DNA from: Prevotella sp.
Lineage (GTDB): Bacteria > Bacteroidota > Bacteroidia > Bacteroidales > Bacteroidaceae
Assembly: GCA_021203915.1 (NCBI GenBank)
Contig: JAJQAI010000323.1
Location: forward strand, 1 to 6,668
Direction: 5' to 3'
DNA length: 6,668 nucleotides
Shown: positions 1 through 6,082 of the stretch, in pieces
Position numbering within the stretch: position 1 is the stretch's first letter
How the letters are laid out: each line of letters starts with the position of its first letter
Notes under the pieces: model-generated
The model's database searches: none
Told to the model about the DNA's origin: nothing
The model's input: only the letters and a program-made list of their open reading frames with translations
Position numbers and translations under genes: made by a program

Positions 1-253
1 CTATAAGGTAGACCCTTCACAAGGAACGCATTTTTTCCACAACCTAACAAGCTTTGGTGTTGGATATTTAACTTTGGATGTTACTTCTAAGGAATCAATA
101 TACAAAAAAGAATGTTTGGATTCTCTTTCGGCGATAGATGAGACGGACTTTATTAGACACGTAAGATTTAAAAAGCCCCTTACTGTTCTTATGGATGGGA
201 TGAGCCAAAAGGCAGTAATTACGTTTAATAAGCCAGTGCCACCAGAGCTTTAA
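1..253 (+). CDS. PEP/pyruvate-binding (PEP synthase-like) protein, C-terminal fragment
   Basis: Partial gene: the reading frame enters from the left edge (first whole codon at base 2) and gives 83 residues before a TAA at 251-253. Near the start is the stretch VDPSQGTHFFHNLTSFGVGY, followed by a DETDFIRHVRF segment. From memory this matches the C-terminal end of the large (about 1,000-residue) Bacteroidota proteins annotated as PEP synthase or PEP/pyruvate-binding domain proteins. Family members bind ATP and pyruvate and pass phosphate through a catalytic histidine, but none of those catalytic parts lies in this window, so activity cannot be judged. The gene converges with rodA: the two stop codons share the 4 bp TTAA at 250-253, and an intrinsic terminator lies directly on the stop. 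The family call rests on recognition of this short tail only. Confidence 0.68.
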   Translation, partial: YKVDPSQGTHFFHNLTSFGVGYLTLDVTSKESIYKKECLDSLSAIDETDFIRHVRFKKPLTVLMDGMSQKAVITFNKPVPPEL

Positions 254-267
254 GCTCTGGTTTTATT
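241..267 (+). terminator. Intrinsic terminator of the left-hand plus-strand gene
   Basis: A perfect 9-bp inverted repeat, ACCAGAGCT (241-249) and AGCTCTGGT (253-261), encloses a 3-nt loop (250-252). It is followed on the plus strand by a T-rich tail, TTTATT (262-267). The T tail lies only on the plus-strand side. On the minus strand the stem is followed by GGCACTGG, so it should terminate the plus-strand gene and not rodA. The stem overlaps the last plus-strand codons and its stop. The loop is the complement of the rodA stop codon. Confidence 0.72.
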
Positions 268-1719
268 CCTTGAAGCATCAATCTTAAGGAATATAAAAAG
301 CAAAATGGTGAATCCCCAAAGTGATGATCCTCCATAGCTAAAGAAGGGTAGGGGTATGCCAATAACTGGCGTAAGACCTAGAACCATACCCACATTTATG
401 CATAGGTGGAACATAAATATGCTTATCACCCCATATCCATATACTCTACCAAATCTTATCGTTTGGCGTTCTGCCATTATTATAAGTCTTAAGATAAGGG
501 CTAAAAATAGCAGTAGTACAGCTGCAGAGCCGATAAATCCTTCTTCTTCTCCAACTGTGCAAAATATAAAGTCGGTATCTTGCTCGGGTACGAACTTTAG
601 CTTTGTTTGCGTGCCATTAAGAAAACCTTTACCTTTTAATCCTCCTGAACCTATGGCTATCTTGCTCTGATTAACATTATAGCCTTCTTTCATAATATCA
701 TTTTCAACACCTAGTAGAACGTACACGCGTGTTCTTTGGTGCTCCTTAAGAACTTTTTCTACAAATGGCTCAGTAGCAAACGAAAAACAAACAGAGCCAA
801 GGGTAAATGCCATTATGAATAGGTAGTATTTGATTCTAGTATGAAGGTAGCGATAAAGAAGATAACCTGCTAAGCCAAGGGTGATTAAAAGTTGCACCCA
901 TATCATATTAAAGTGAATAACAAATTCAGCAAATAAAAGAGTTAAAAGAGTTATTCCAAGGGTGTATGTAAGTATTAAGAAAGCCTCGTGTCTATCATGT
1001 CGGTATACGAAAACAAGCCAGCTGGAGAATATGTTAATAAGCATCATAACAAAAAATCCACCAACCCTTGTAAGAGTATCCAGAAGGAGTGCATCCTTGT
1101 AACTTAAGCCCACAACAAAATATATAATCATCGTAAGACCAGTAAATAGCACACCACCGGTCATTCCTTCTCGGTATAACACAAGAAGGAAAGATAAAAA
1201 TACAAGTGCGCACCCCGTCTCTTTCTGCGCTAAAATAAGTAGTATTGGTATAAAAATTACTGCTAAGGCTGCAAGCAAATCCTTTCGTTTGTTTAAACTA
1301 AAGCCATAGACGTTCATTAGCTTGGCAAGTGCTAGAGCCGTTGCAAACTTTGCAAACTCTGCTGGTTGCAATCTTATTGGTCCCAAGGCAAGCCAGGAAT
1401 TTGATCCTCTTATTTCGTGATGGAAGAACACAGTAATTAAGAGTAGGCCCATTGCCACTGCATATATAATGTATGCAAGGGTGTCATAAATGCCATCGTC
1501 TAACATAAGAAGAATAAAGCCCAAAAGAATAGATGTACCTATCCATACTATTTGCATGCCAGAACGGGTACTTAGACTGAAGATATCAACATCACCATAA
1601 TTATAGCTAGCTCCGCATACACTCAGCCAACCCAGTAGTAGCAGTGCTAGGTATATTCCTATCGTCCACCAATCAAGTGATTTTAGGATACTATATGATT
1701 TATCTGTCTGCGAGTCCAT
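250..1719 (-). CDS. rodA: Rod-shape SEDS peptidoglycan glycosyltransferase RodA
   Basis: RodA is an inner-membrane SEDS protein that polymerises lipid II into glycan strands and works as a pair with PBP2. From the chosen start the protein is 489 residues with about a dozen or more hydrophobic segments. Visible signatures are RLQPAEFAK (about residues 116-124), QSKIAIGSGGLKGKG (about 351-365), DTDFIFCTVGEEEGF (about 381-395, whose TDF aspartate is the expected catalytic residue) and the C-terminal SEDS signature with GIPLPFFSYGGSSL (about 453-466). Start choice: the ATG at 1719 puts 15 residues before the DWWT at the first membrane segment, as I recall for Bacteroidales RodA. An in-frame ATG at 1782 would give 510 residues, with an extra hydrophilic leader and an 83-bp overlap with mrdA. 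The chosen start overlaps mrdA by 20 bp, suggesting coupled translation. The protein is longer than the about 370 residues of E. coli RodA because of a membrane-rich insertion. FtsW is the alternative family, but the PBP2/mre context favours RodA. Confidence 0.93.
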   Translation of the reverse strand: MDSQTDKSYSILKSLDWWTIGIYLALLLLGWLSVCGASYNYGDVDIFSLSTRSGMQIVWIGTSILLGFILLMLDDGIYDTLAYIIYAVAMGLLLITVFFHHEIRGSNSWLALGPIRLQPAEFAKFATALALAKLMNVYGFSLNKRKDLLAALAVIFIPILLILAQKETGCALVFLSFLLVLYREGMTGGVLFTGLTMIIYFVVGLSYKDALLLDTLTRVGGFFVMMLINIFSSWLVFVYRHDRHEAFLILTYTLGITLLTLLFAEFVIHFNMIWVQLLITLGLAGYLLYRYLHTRIKYYLFIMAFTLGSVCFSFATEPFVEKVLKEHQRTRVYVLLGVENDIMKEGYNVNQSKIAIGSGGLKGKGFLNGTQTKLKFVPEQDTDFIFCTVGEEEGFIGSAAVLLLFLALILRLIIMAERQTIRFGRVYGYGVISIFMFHLCINVGMVLGLTPVIGIPLPFFSYGGSSLWGFTILLFIFLKIDASRNKTRA

Positions 1720-3553
1720 ATGATATATGTCTTGCCTGAATGGCTTTAGCTTTAGCTTCTGAGATGTCAGATAGCTCACCATTTATATATTTCTCCATTA
1801 TAAGAGCACCTATTGGAACGCCAAATGTTGCGCCCCATCCTCCATTTTCTACGTACACAGCAACGGCAATCTTTGGACTATTCATTGGGGCAAATCCCAT
1901 GAAGGCAGAGTGATCACGTCCATGGTTTTGGGCTGTACCAGTCTTTCCACACACTTCAAAGTAAGATGTTTGTGCACCCTTACATGTTCCTGAGATGACA
2001 GCTTGGCGCATACCCCTAACTATATACTCGTAGGAAGATGTCTTTGCATCGGTATAATGTCTTTGCTTATAGGATTCCTCTAGAGGTTCATCTTGAACTT
2101 TTTTTACTACATGAGGCGTATAGTAATACCCTCGGTTTGCTATTGTAGCACCAAGGTTGGCTATTTGCAGAGGTGTTGCTAAAACTTCTCCTTGGCCTAT
2201 AGAAATACTTACTATAGAAAGACCATTCCAAGAGGATTTATATGCCTTATCATAATAGTCACCATTTGGTATTAATCCACGCTTTTCGCCGGGGAGATCT
2301 ACTCCTAGTCTATAGCCAAAGCCCATACTTACCATATAGTCACGCCATTTATCAATGGCTACTTCAACAGTTTTATACTTCTTTCTGTTTTCTAGCATAT
2401 AGTAAAGTCCCCAGCAGAAAAATCCATTGCAGGAAGTTCCTATAGCTGGTATTAGGGATAGCGGTGCCTCATGTCCATGACATCCAACATGCATTCCCTT
2501 ACAATAAAAGCCTCTAGTACAAGGATATCCCGTAGAGGGAGTAATTATCCCTTCGGAAAGGAATATTAACCCTTGTGTAGGTTTAAATGTTGACCCTGGA
2601 GGATACATTCCCATTATTGCGCGATTTAGCAAGGGTTTTAGGGGATCTGCAGCAAGACGGAGTTGCATCTTTCCACGATTTCTACCTGTCATAAGTCTTG
2701 GATCAAAAGTTGGCGAGGACACCATACAAAGAACCTCACCTGTTGAGGGCTCAATAGCTACAATACTTCCAATTTTTCCTTCCATCAATCTTTCTCCTAA
2801 TTCTTGAAGTTCTATGTCAAGGCTTAGGGTAAGATTCTTTCCAGGTACTGGCTTACGGTCAAACTTACCATCCATATAACTTCCTTTAATCCTTCCCCGC
2901 GCATCACGAAGCATTATTTGTATTCCCTTTTCTCCGCGAAGTTGTTTTTCATAGAATTTTTCAACACCAGTCTTACCGATATAGTCTCCTGCTTGATAAT
3001 AAGTGTCTTCCATTATATCCGAAGGGGACACCTCTCCGACATCTCCTAGGACGTGAGCTGCGTTAGAGGTTGAGTATTGTCTTATACTTCGGCGTTGAGC
3101 ATAAAAGCCTGGAAATCGATAGAGTTTCTCCTGAAAAATACTAAAATCTACCTCTGAAAGTTGATTCATAAAAACTTGTTGAGTAAAGCGAGAATATCCA
3201 GGGTTTTTACTTCTATCTTTAATTTCATTCATTCTATTTATGAAGTATTCCTTACTTATGCCAAGTGTAGAGCAGAATTCTGCAGTATCAATACGATTTT
3301 CTGCCTCATGCATTATTACCATTAGGTCATAGGAATTACTACTATAAACAAGTGGAGTACCTTTTCTATCGGATATAACACCACGTGCCGGATAGTCAAC
3401 CTTTTTCATAAAGGCATTACTATCAGCGTTACGCTTATAGTCATCGCTCATTATTTGTAAGGCAAAAAGGCGTATTATATAGACAGTAACTATAAAAACA
3501 GCCACTCCACCTATTACGTATTTTCTATTCTCAAGTAAGCTATCCTTGGGCAT
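1700..3553 (-). CDS. mrdA: Penicillin-binding protein 2 (elongasome transpeptidase)
   Basis: Class B penicillin-binding protein that cross-links peptidoglycan during side-wall growth together with RodA. It is 617 residues, normal for the family. The order is: a short cytoplasmic N-terminus; one membrane segment (about 13-35), which anchors the periplasmic part; the non-catalytic domain beginning with YPARGVISDRKG (about 54-65); and the transpeptidase domain from about residue 255. All three active-site motifs are present: STFK at 321-324 (nucleophile Ser321), SCN at 374-376 and KTGT at 537-540. Between the first two motifs lies a Cys/His-rich stretch (C345, C351, H355, C358, H359, H361, then C375 and C380). 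The start is the first possible one: only one codon separates the ATG at 3553 from an upstream in-frame stop (TAA). The gene lies 38 bp after mreD and its end overlaps the start of rodA, as expected for the partner enzyme. The C-terminal tail (about 595-617, EAKAKAIQAR) is short and charged. Confidence 0.95.
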   Translation of the reverse strand: MPKDSLLENRKYVIGGVAVFIVTVYIIRLFALQIMSDDYKRNADSNAFMKKVDYPARGVISDRKGTPLVYSSNSYDLMVIMHEAENRIDTAEFCSTLGISKEYFINRMNEIKDRSKNPGYSRFTQQVFMNQLSEVDFSIFQEKLYRFPGFYAQRRSIRQYSTSNAAHVLGDVGEVSPSDIMEDTYYQAGDYIGKTGVEKFYEKQLRGEKGIQIMLRDARGRIKGSYMDGKFDRKPVPGKNLTLSLDIELQELGERLMEGKIGSIVAIEPSTGEVLCMVSSPTFDPRLMTGRNRGKMQLRLAADPLKPLLNRAIMGMYPPGSTFKPTQGLIFLSEGIITPSTGYPCTRGFYCKGMHVGCHGHEAPLSLIPAIGTSCNGFFCWGLYYMLENRKKYKTVEVAIDKWRDYMVSMGFGYRLGVDLPGEKRGLIPNGDYYDKAYKSSWNGLSIVSISIGQGEVLATPLQIANLGATIANRGYYYTPHVVKKVQDEPLEESYKQRHYTDAKTSSYEYIVRGMRQAVISGTCKGAQTSYFEVCGKTGTAQNHGRDHSAFMGFAPMNSPKIAVAVYVENGGWGATFGVPIGALIMEKYINGELSDISEAKAKAIQARHISYGLADR

Positions 3554-3591
3554 TGCTTAAGATTCTTATTTGCTTCTTACAGAGCCTTAAT

Positions 3592-4086
3592 CTAAGTGTT
3601 CTTTACGTTCTCTATCACCACTATAAGAAGTACTGTTAAGATTGTGCTTCCCATTATGCTAAGTATCCATTCTTGCCAATTATATAAGTTGAATGCCTCA
3701 ATGGTGAATAGTAAAAACGTGTAGATAGAAACCGCTACTAAAACATAGTAGAAGTAATTTTGATTTCCTAGTGATTTTATTGATGGGGTAAGATCATCAG
3801 CACTATCTTTTGGTGAGAAAAAATCTAGCAGATATGGCTGTATAAAGCCCAAGAATGTAGCAGAGGCTGCTGCTATACCCGGGGTGTTAACAAACATATC
3901 CATGAAAAGCCCCATTATAAAGCCACAAACAATTATAACCCATTTAGGGGTGGCTCTACCAAAGAGTAGGATGAAATATATGTATAAAAGTGGTGTGGCA
4001 CAACCAAGCAATGTAATGTGGTTGAGCACCAGCACCTGTATAAAACAGAGAATTAAGAAAGTAAAGGAAGACTTAACTATTTCCAT
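3592..4086 (-). CDS. mreD: Rod shape-determining membrane protein MreD
   Basis: Small integral membrane protein of the elongasome, associated with MreC and needed for rod-shape maintenance. It is 164 residues, typical for MreD. Hydrophobic segments lie at about 5-25, 31-44, 48-65, 71-88, 110-130 and 139-159. The most recognisable element is GLFMDMFVNTPGIAAAS (59-75), the conserved G-x3-D-x4-PG core of the family. A hydrophilic loop (about 91-109, SPKDSADDL onward) lies between the fourth and fifth segments. The ATG at 4086 comes 13 bp after the mreC stop. The gap reads GAAAAAGAGAAAT, an A/G-rich spacer typical of weak or no Shine-Dalgarno initiation in this phylum. MreD sequences diverge strongly, so the call also relies on its position between mreC and mrdA. 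Confidence 0.92.
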   Translation of the reverse strand: MEIVKSSFTFLILCFIQVLVLNHITLLGCATPLLYIYFILLFGRATPKWVIIVCGFIMGLFMDMFVNTPGIAAASATFLGFIQPYLLDFFSPKDSADDLTPSIKSLGNQNYFYYVLVAVSIYTFLLFTIEAFNLYNWQEWILSIMGSTILTVLLIVVIENVKNT

Positions 4087-4099
4087 ATTTCTCTTTTTC

Positions 4100-4963
4100 C
4101 TATTCTTCTCTTATTTTTAAAGAGTCCCTTGAGGCCCTAAGTAGCCTTAACCTTTCATCTAGCGAAGAGTTGTCTATAACACACACGTTTCTTAGGTTTG
4201 AAAAGTCTGTTGCAAGCTCTATCTTAACGCCATAGGATAGTCCGTCACTAGAATCTAATAACTCAAGAATCTTACCAACCATTATCCCCGGTGGAAATAT
4301 TGAGGAATGACCGCTAGTTTCTATTGTATCACCTACTTGGAATTTGGCATATCGTGGGATATCATTAACAAAAGCCTCATTAGAAGCTCCTCCTGTCCAA
4401 TTTAGATGGCCATAATATCCTTTGCCCTTAACCCTAACGCTTATATTAGATTTAGAATTTAATACCGGAATTACAACCGAATAGTTGCTAGATGCCATAT
4501 AAACCACACCGACAATGCCACTTCCTGAAGCTACACCCATATCAGGACGTATTCCATCGGAAAGTCCCTTATCAATGGTCATCAAATTATCAATACGGTT
4601 TAGTGAAGAACTAATCACTTGAGCGGGTATCATCTTGAACTTCTTAGGTACTTGAGCCCTTAGGGATTTAATCCTAGAGGTATCTTCTCCCTTTTTGTAA
4701 AGTTCTTCAGAAAGAACGCTTACCATACGCTCGAGCTCAAGATTACGCTCTGTTAAACGCTTATTTGCAGCAGCCATGGAGAAGAATTCCGTTATTGCGG
4801 AATCCCACTGATATATTTTTCCTACTATAGCATTAGCTGAGGAAAAAAATACGCTGCCTTGATAGCTATTAAACCTAAAGAGTAAGGAAAAACTAATAAT
4901 CTCTAGGATGAGAAAAATAAAGCAGTGATTGTACCGTGCGAGAAAATCCAGCAGGTTTCTCAT
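4100..4963 (-). CDS. mreC: Rod shape-determining protein MreC
   Basis: Bitopic membrane protein with a large periplasmic domain that links the MreB scaffold to PBP2 and activates PBP2-RodA. It is 287 residues, normal for the family. The N-terminus MRNLLDFLARYNHCF leads into one membrane segment (about 14-30). A charged helical stretch rich in Leu/Glu/Arg (about 63-92, ANKRLTERNLELERM and onward) is the expected coiled coil. The beta-rich MreC core follows: VISSSLNRIDNLMTIDKG (116-133), GVASGSGIVGVVY (143-155) and GDTIETSGHSSIFPPGIMVG (211-230), the last being a strong family signature. The C-terminus (about 268-287) is a charged tail rich in Arg, Leu and Glu. The gene starts 4 bp after the mreB stop (TAG-TCCT-ATG), so translation is probably coupled. 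No internal stop or frameshift is seen. Confidence 0.95.
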   Translation of the reverse strand: MRNLLDFLARYNHCFIFLILEIISFSLLFRFNSYQGSVFFSSANAIVGKIYQWDSAITEFFSMAAANKRLTERNLELERMVSVLSEELYKKGEDTSRIKSLRAQVPKKFKMIPAQVISSSLNRIDNLMTIDKGLSDGIRPDMGVASGSGIVGVVYMASSNYSVVIPVLNSKSNISVRVKGKGYYGHLNWTGGASNEAFVNDIPRYAKFQVGDTIETSGHSSIFPPGIMVGKILELLDSSDGLSYGVKIELATDFSNLRNVCVIDNSSLDERLRLLRASRDSLKIREE

Positions 4964-4967
4964 AGGA

Positions 4968-5990
4968 CTATCTCATCAAGAACTGGAAGCGGTCTATGTT
5001 CTTAAGTGCTATACCAGCACCTTTGGCAACACTATGTAGTGGATCTTCAGCTATGCGGAACTTAATGTTTATTTTCTCTGTGAGTCGTTTATCTAGTCCG
5101 CGCAAAAGAGCTCCTCCTCCTGTTAGGTATATGCCGTTCTTAATTATATCAGCATATAGCTCTGGGGGCGTGTTTTCTAAGGCTGATAACACAGCATTCT
5201 CAATTTTAGAAACCGTACGGTCTAGGCAGTGTGCGATTTCTTGGTAACAAACCGGAACCTCCATAGGAAGAGCAGTTATTTTATTAGGACCATAAACTAT
5301 ATAATCCTCGGGTGCTTCGTCACCTAAATCCGTAAGGGCAGAACCTACATTTATTTTGATACGTTCGGCCATACGCTCACTAACCTTAACATTGTGCTGA
5401 CGGCTCATATATTCCTGTATCTCGGTGGTTAGGTCATCACCGGCTGTACGTATGGAGTTGTTAGAAACAATACCTCCTAAAGATATTACAGCAATTTCAG
5501 TGCTACCACCTCCTATATCAACTACCATATTTCCGTCTGGAGCTTCCACATCAATACCGATACCAATTGCAGCAGCCATTGGCTCAAAGATTAGGAACAC
5601 ATCACGTCCGTTAGCATGTTCAGCAGAGTCGCGAACAGCACGAAGTTCTACTTCGGTTGAACCCGATGGTACTCCGATAACCATACGTAGTGAGGGAGAA
5701 AAAAAGCGATGTCCGGTATGTACCATTCTAATGAGTCCCCTCATCATCTGCTCACAGGCGCTAAAGTCTGCAATCACTCCGTCACGCAGTGGACGTATGG
5801 CTTTGATGTTGTCGTGAGTCTTTTCATACATCTTATTGGCCTCTGTTCCTACTGCAATCATTTTATCTGTACGGCGATCTAATGCCACTACAGATGGTTC
5901 GTCAACTACGATTTGATCATCGCTGATTATTATAGTGTTGGCTGTCCCAAGATCCATTGCGATCTCTTGGATAAATGAAAAAAATCCCAT
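4968..5990 (-). CDS. mreB: Actin-like cell-shape protein MreB
   Basis: Bacterial actin that forms ATP-dependent membrane-bound filaments and positions the cell-wall elongation machinery. It is 340 residues, normal for MreB. The N-terminal MGFFSFIQE is short, hydrophobic and membrane-associating in character. Actin-fold nucleotide motifs are in order: phosphate-1 DLGTANT (13-19), the IFEPMAAAIG connector (134-143), phosphate-2 VVDIGGGSTEIAVI (156-169), AGDDL (183-187), ERIK (209-212), and the adenosine motif LTGGGALLRGLD (289-300). VAKGAG is at 321-326. The ATG at 5990 is preceded by AGGAAACA, a modest AGGA ribosome-binding element 4 nt from the start, inside a long purine-rich leader. It is the first gene of the mre-mrdA-rodA cluster and lies 89 bp after purH. 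No missing motif or frameshift is visible. Confidence 0.97.
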   Translation of the reverse strand: MGFFSFIQEIAMDLGTANTIIISDDQIVVDEPSVVALDRRTDKMIAVGTEANKMYEKTHDNIKAIRPLRDGVIADFSACEQMMRGLIRMVHTGHRFFSPSLRMVIGVPSGSTEVELRAVRDSAEHANGRDVFLIFEPMAAAIGIGIDVEAPDGNMVVDIGGGSTEIAVISLGGIVSNNSIRTAGDDLTTEIQEYMSRQHNVKVSERMAERIKINVGSALTDLGDEAPEDYIVYGPNKITALPMEVPVCYQEIAHCLDRTVSKIENAVLSALENTPPELYADIIKNGIYLTGGGALLRGLDKRLTEKINIKFRIAEDPLHSVAKGAGIALKNIDRFQFLMR

Positions 5991-6079
5991 TGTTTCCTTT
6001 TTTTTCTTTTTTTCTTCTTCTTCTTGTGGGGATACTCTTTTTTATGTAGTTCCCTTTTTTTAATAAACGAGCTACTCGC
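5991..6079 (-). promoter_or_regulatory. Purine-rich leader between purH and mreB
   Basis: This 89-bp spacer is the only sizeable gap in the minus-strand cluster. On the minus strand its mreB-proximal part (6025-5993) is entirely A and G and carries AGGA at 5998-5995. Further upstream are GTATCCCCAC and two A-runs. I find no copy of the Bacteroidota promoter pair (TTTG near -33, TAnnTTTG near -7). mreB may therefore be read through from purH or have a promoter I cannot recognise. A-rich leaders are known to help translation initiation in this phylum, which is the likely role of the proximal part. Calling it regulatory is inference. Confidence 0.4.
5993..6025. repeat. Homopolymer and GAA/TTC microsatellite tract before mreB
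   Basis: An uninterrupted 33-base pyrimidine tract on the plus strand (purine on the coding strand). It holds T8 (5998-6005), a C, T7 (6007-6013) and four TTC triplets (6012-6023). Further homopolymers lie nearby: T6 at 6038-6043 and T7 at 6055-6061. The sequence is directly visible. Any effect of length change on mreB expression is inference. Confidence 0.7.
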
Positions 6080-6082
6080 TTA
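6064..6082 (-). terminator. Weak hairpin over the purH-like stop codon
   Basis: On the minus strand TAAGCGAG (6082-6075) can pair with CTCGTTTA (6071-6064) around a TAG loop, giving 8 pairs including one G-T. The 5' arm begins with the purH stop codon. The possible U tail is short and partly inside the stem (TTTATT), then comes an A-run. It may be a weak terminator or attenuator between purH and mreB, or a processing site. The small loop and poor U-tract keep confidence low. Confidence 0.28.

Noticed and set aside
105..128. Minus-strand hairpin with a T6 run as a rodA terminator
   Set aside because: AAAGAGAAT can pair with ATTCTTTTT around a 6-nt loop, but the stem is almost all A-T with a G-T pair and lies in coding sequence of an AT-rich genome, so it may be chance. 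It remains the best candidate if rodA transcripts end about 120 nt past the stop.
1743..1758. Short tandem GCTTTA repeat in the mrdA/rodA region
   Set aside because: About two and a half copies that simply encode the AKAKA stretch of PBP2; too short to call a repeat element.
5425..5817. 130-codon open frame on the plus strand opposite mreB
   Set aside because: It is antisense to strongly conserved MreB codons, has a Ser/Pro/Ile-rich shadow composition, and shows no family resemblance. The same reasoning applies to the shorter plus-strand frames at 356-670, 2242-2445, 3884-4120, 4996-5247 and 6168-6500.
5991..6079. Frameshifted remnant of the PurH AICAR transformylase domain
   Set aside because: The spacer is only 89 bp, low-complexity and purine-rich on the coding strand, and no frame resembles the RYGENPHQ region expected after the cyclohydrolase domain.
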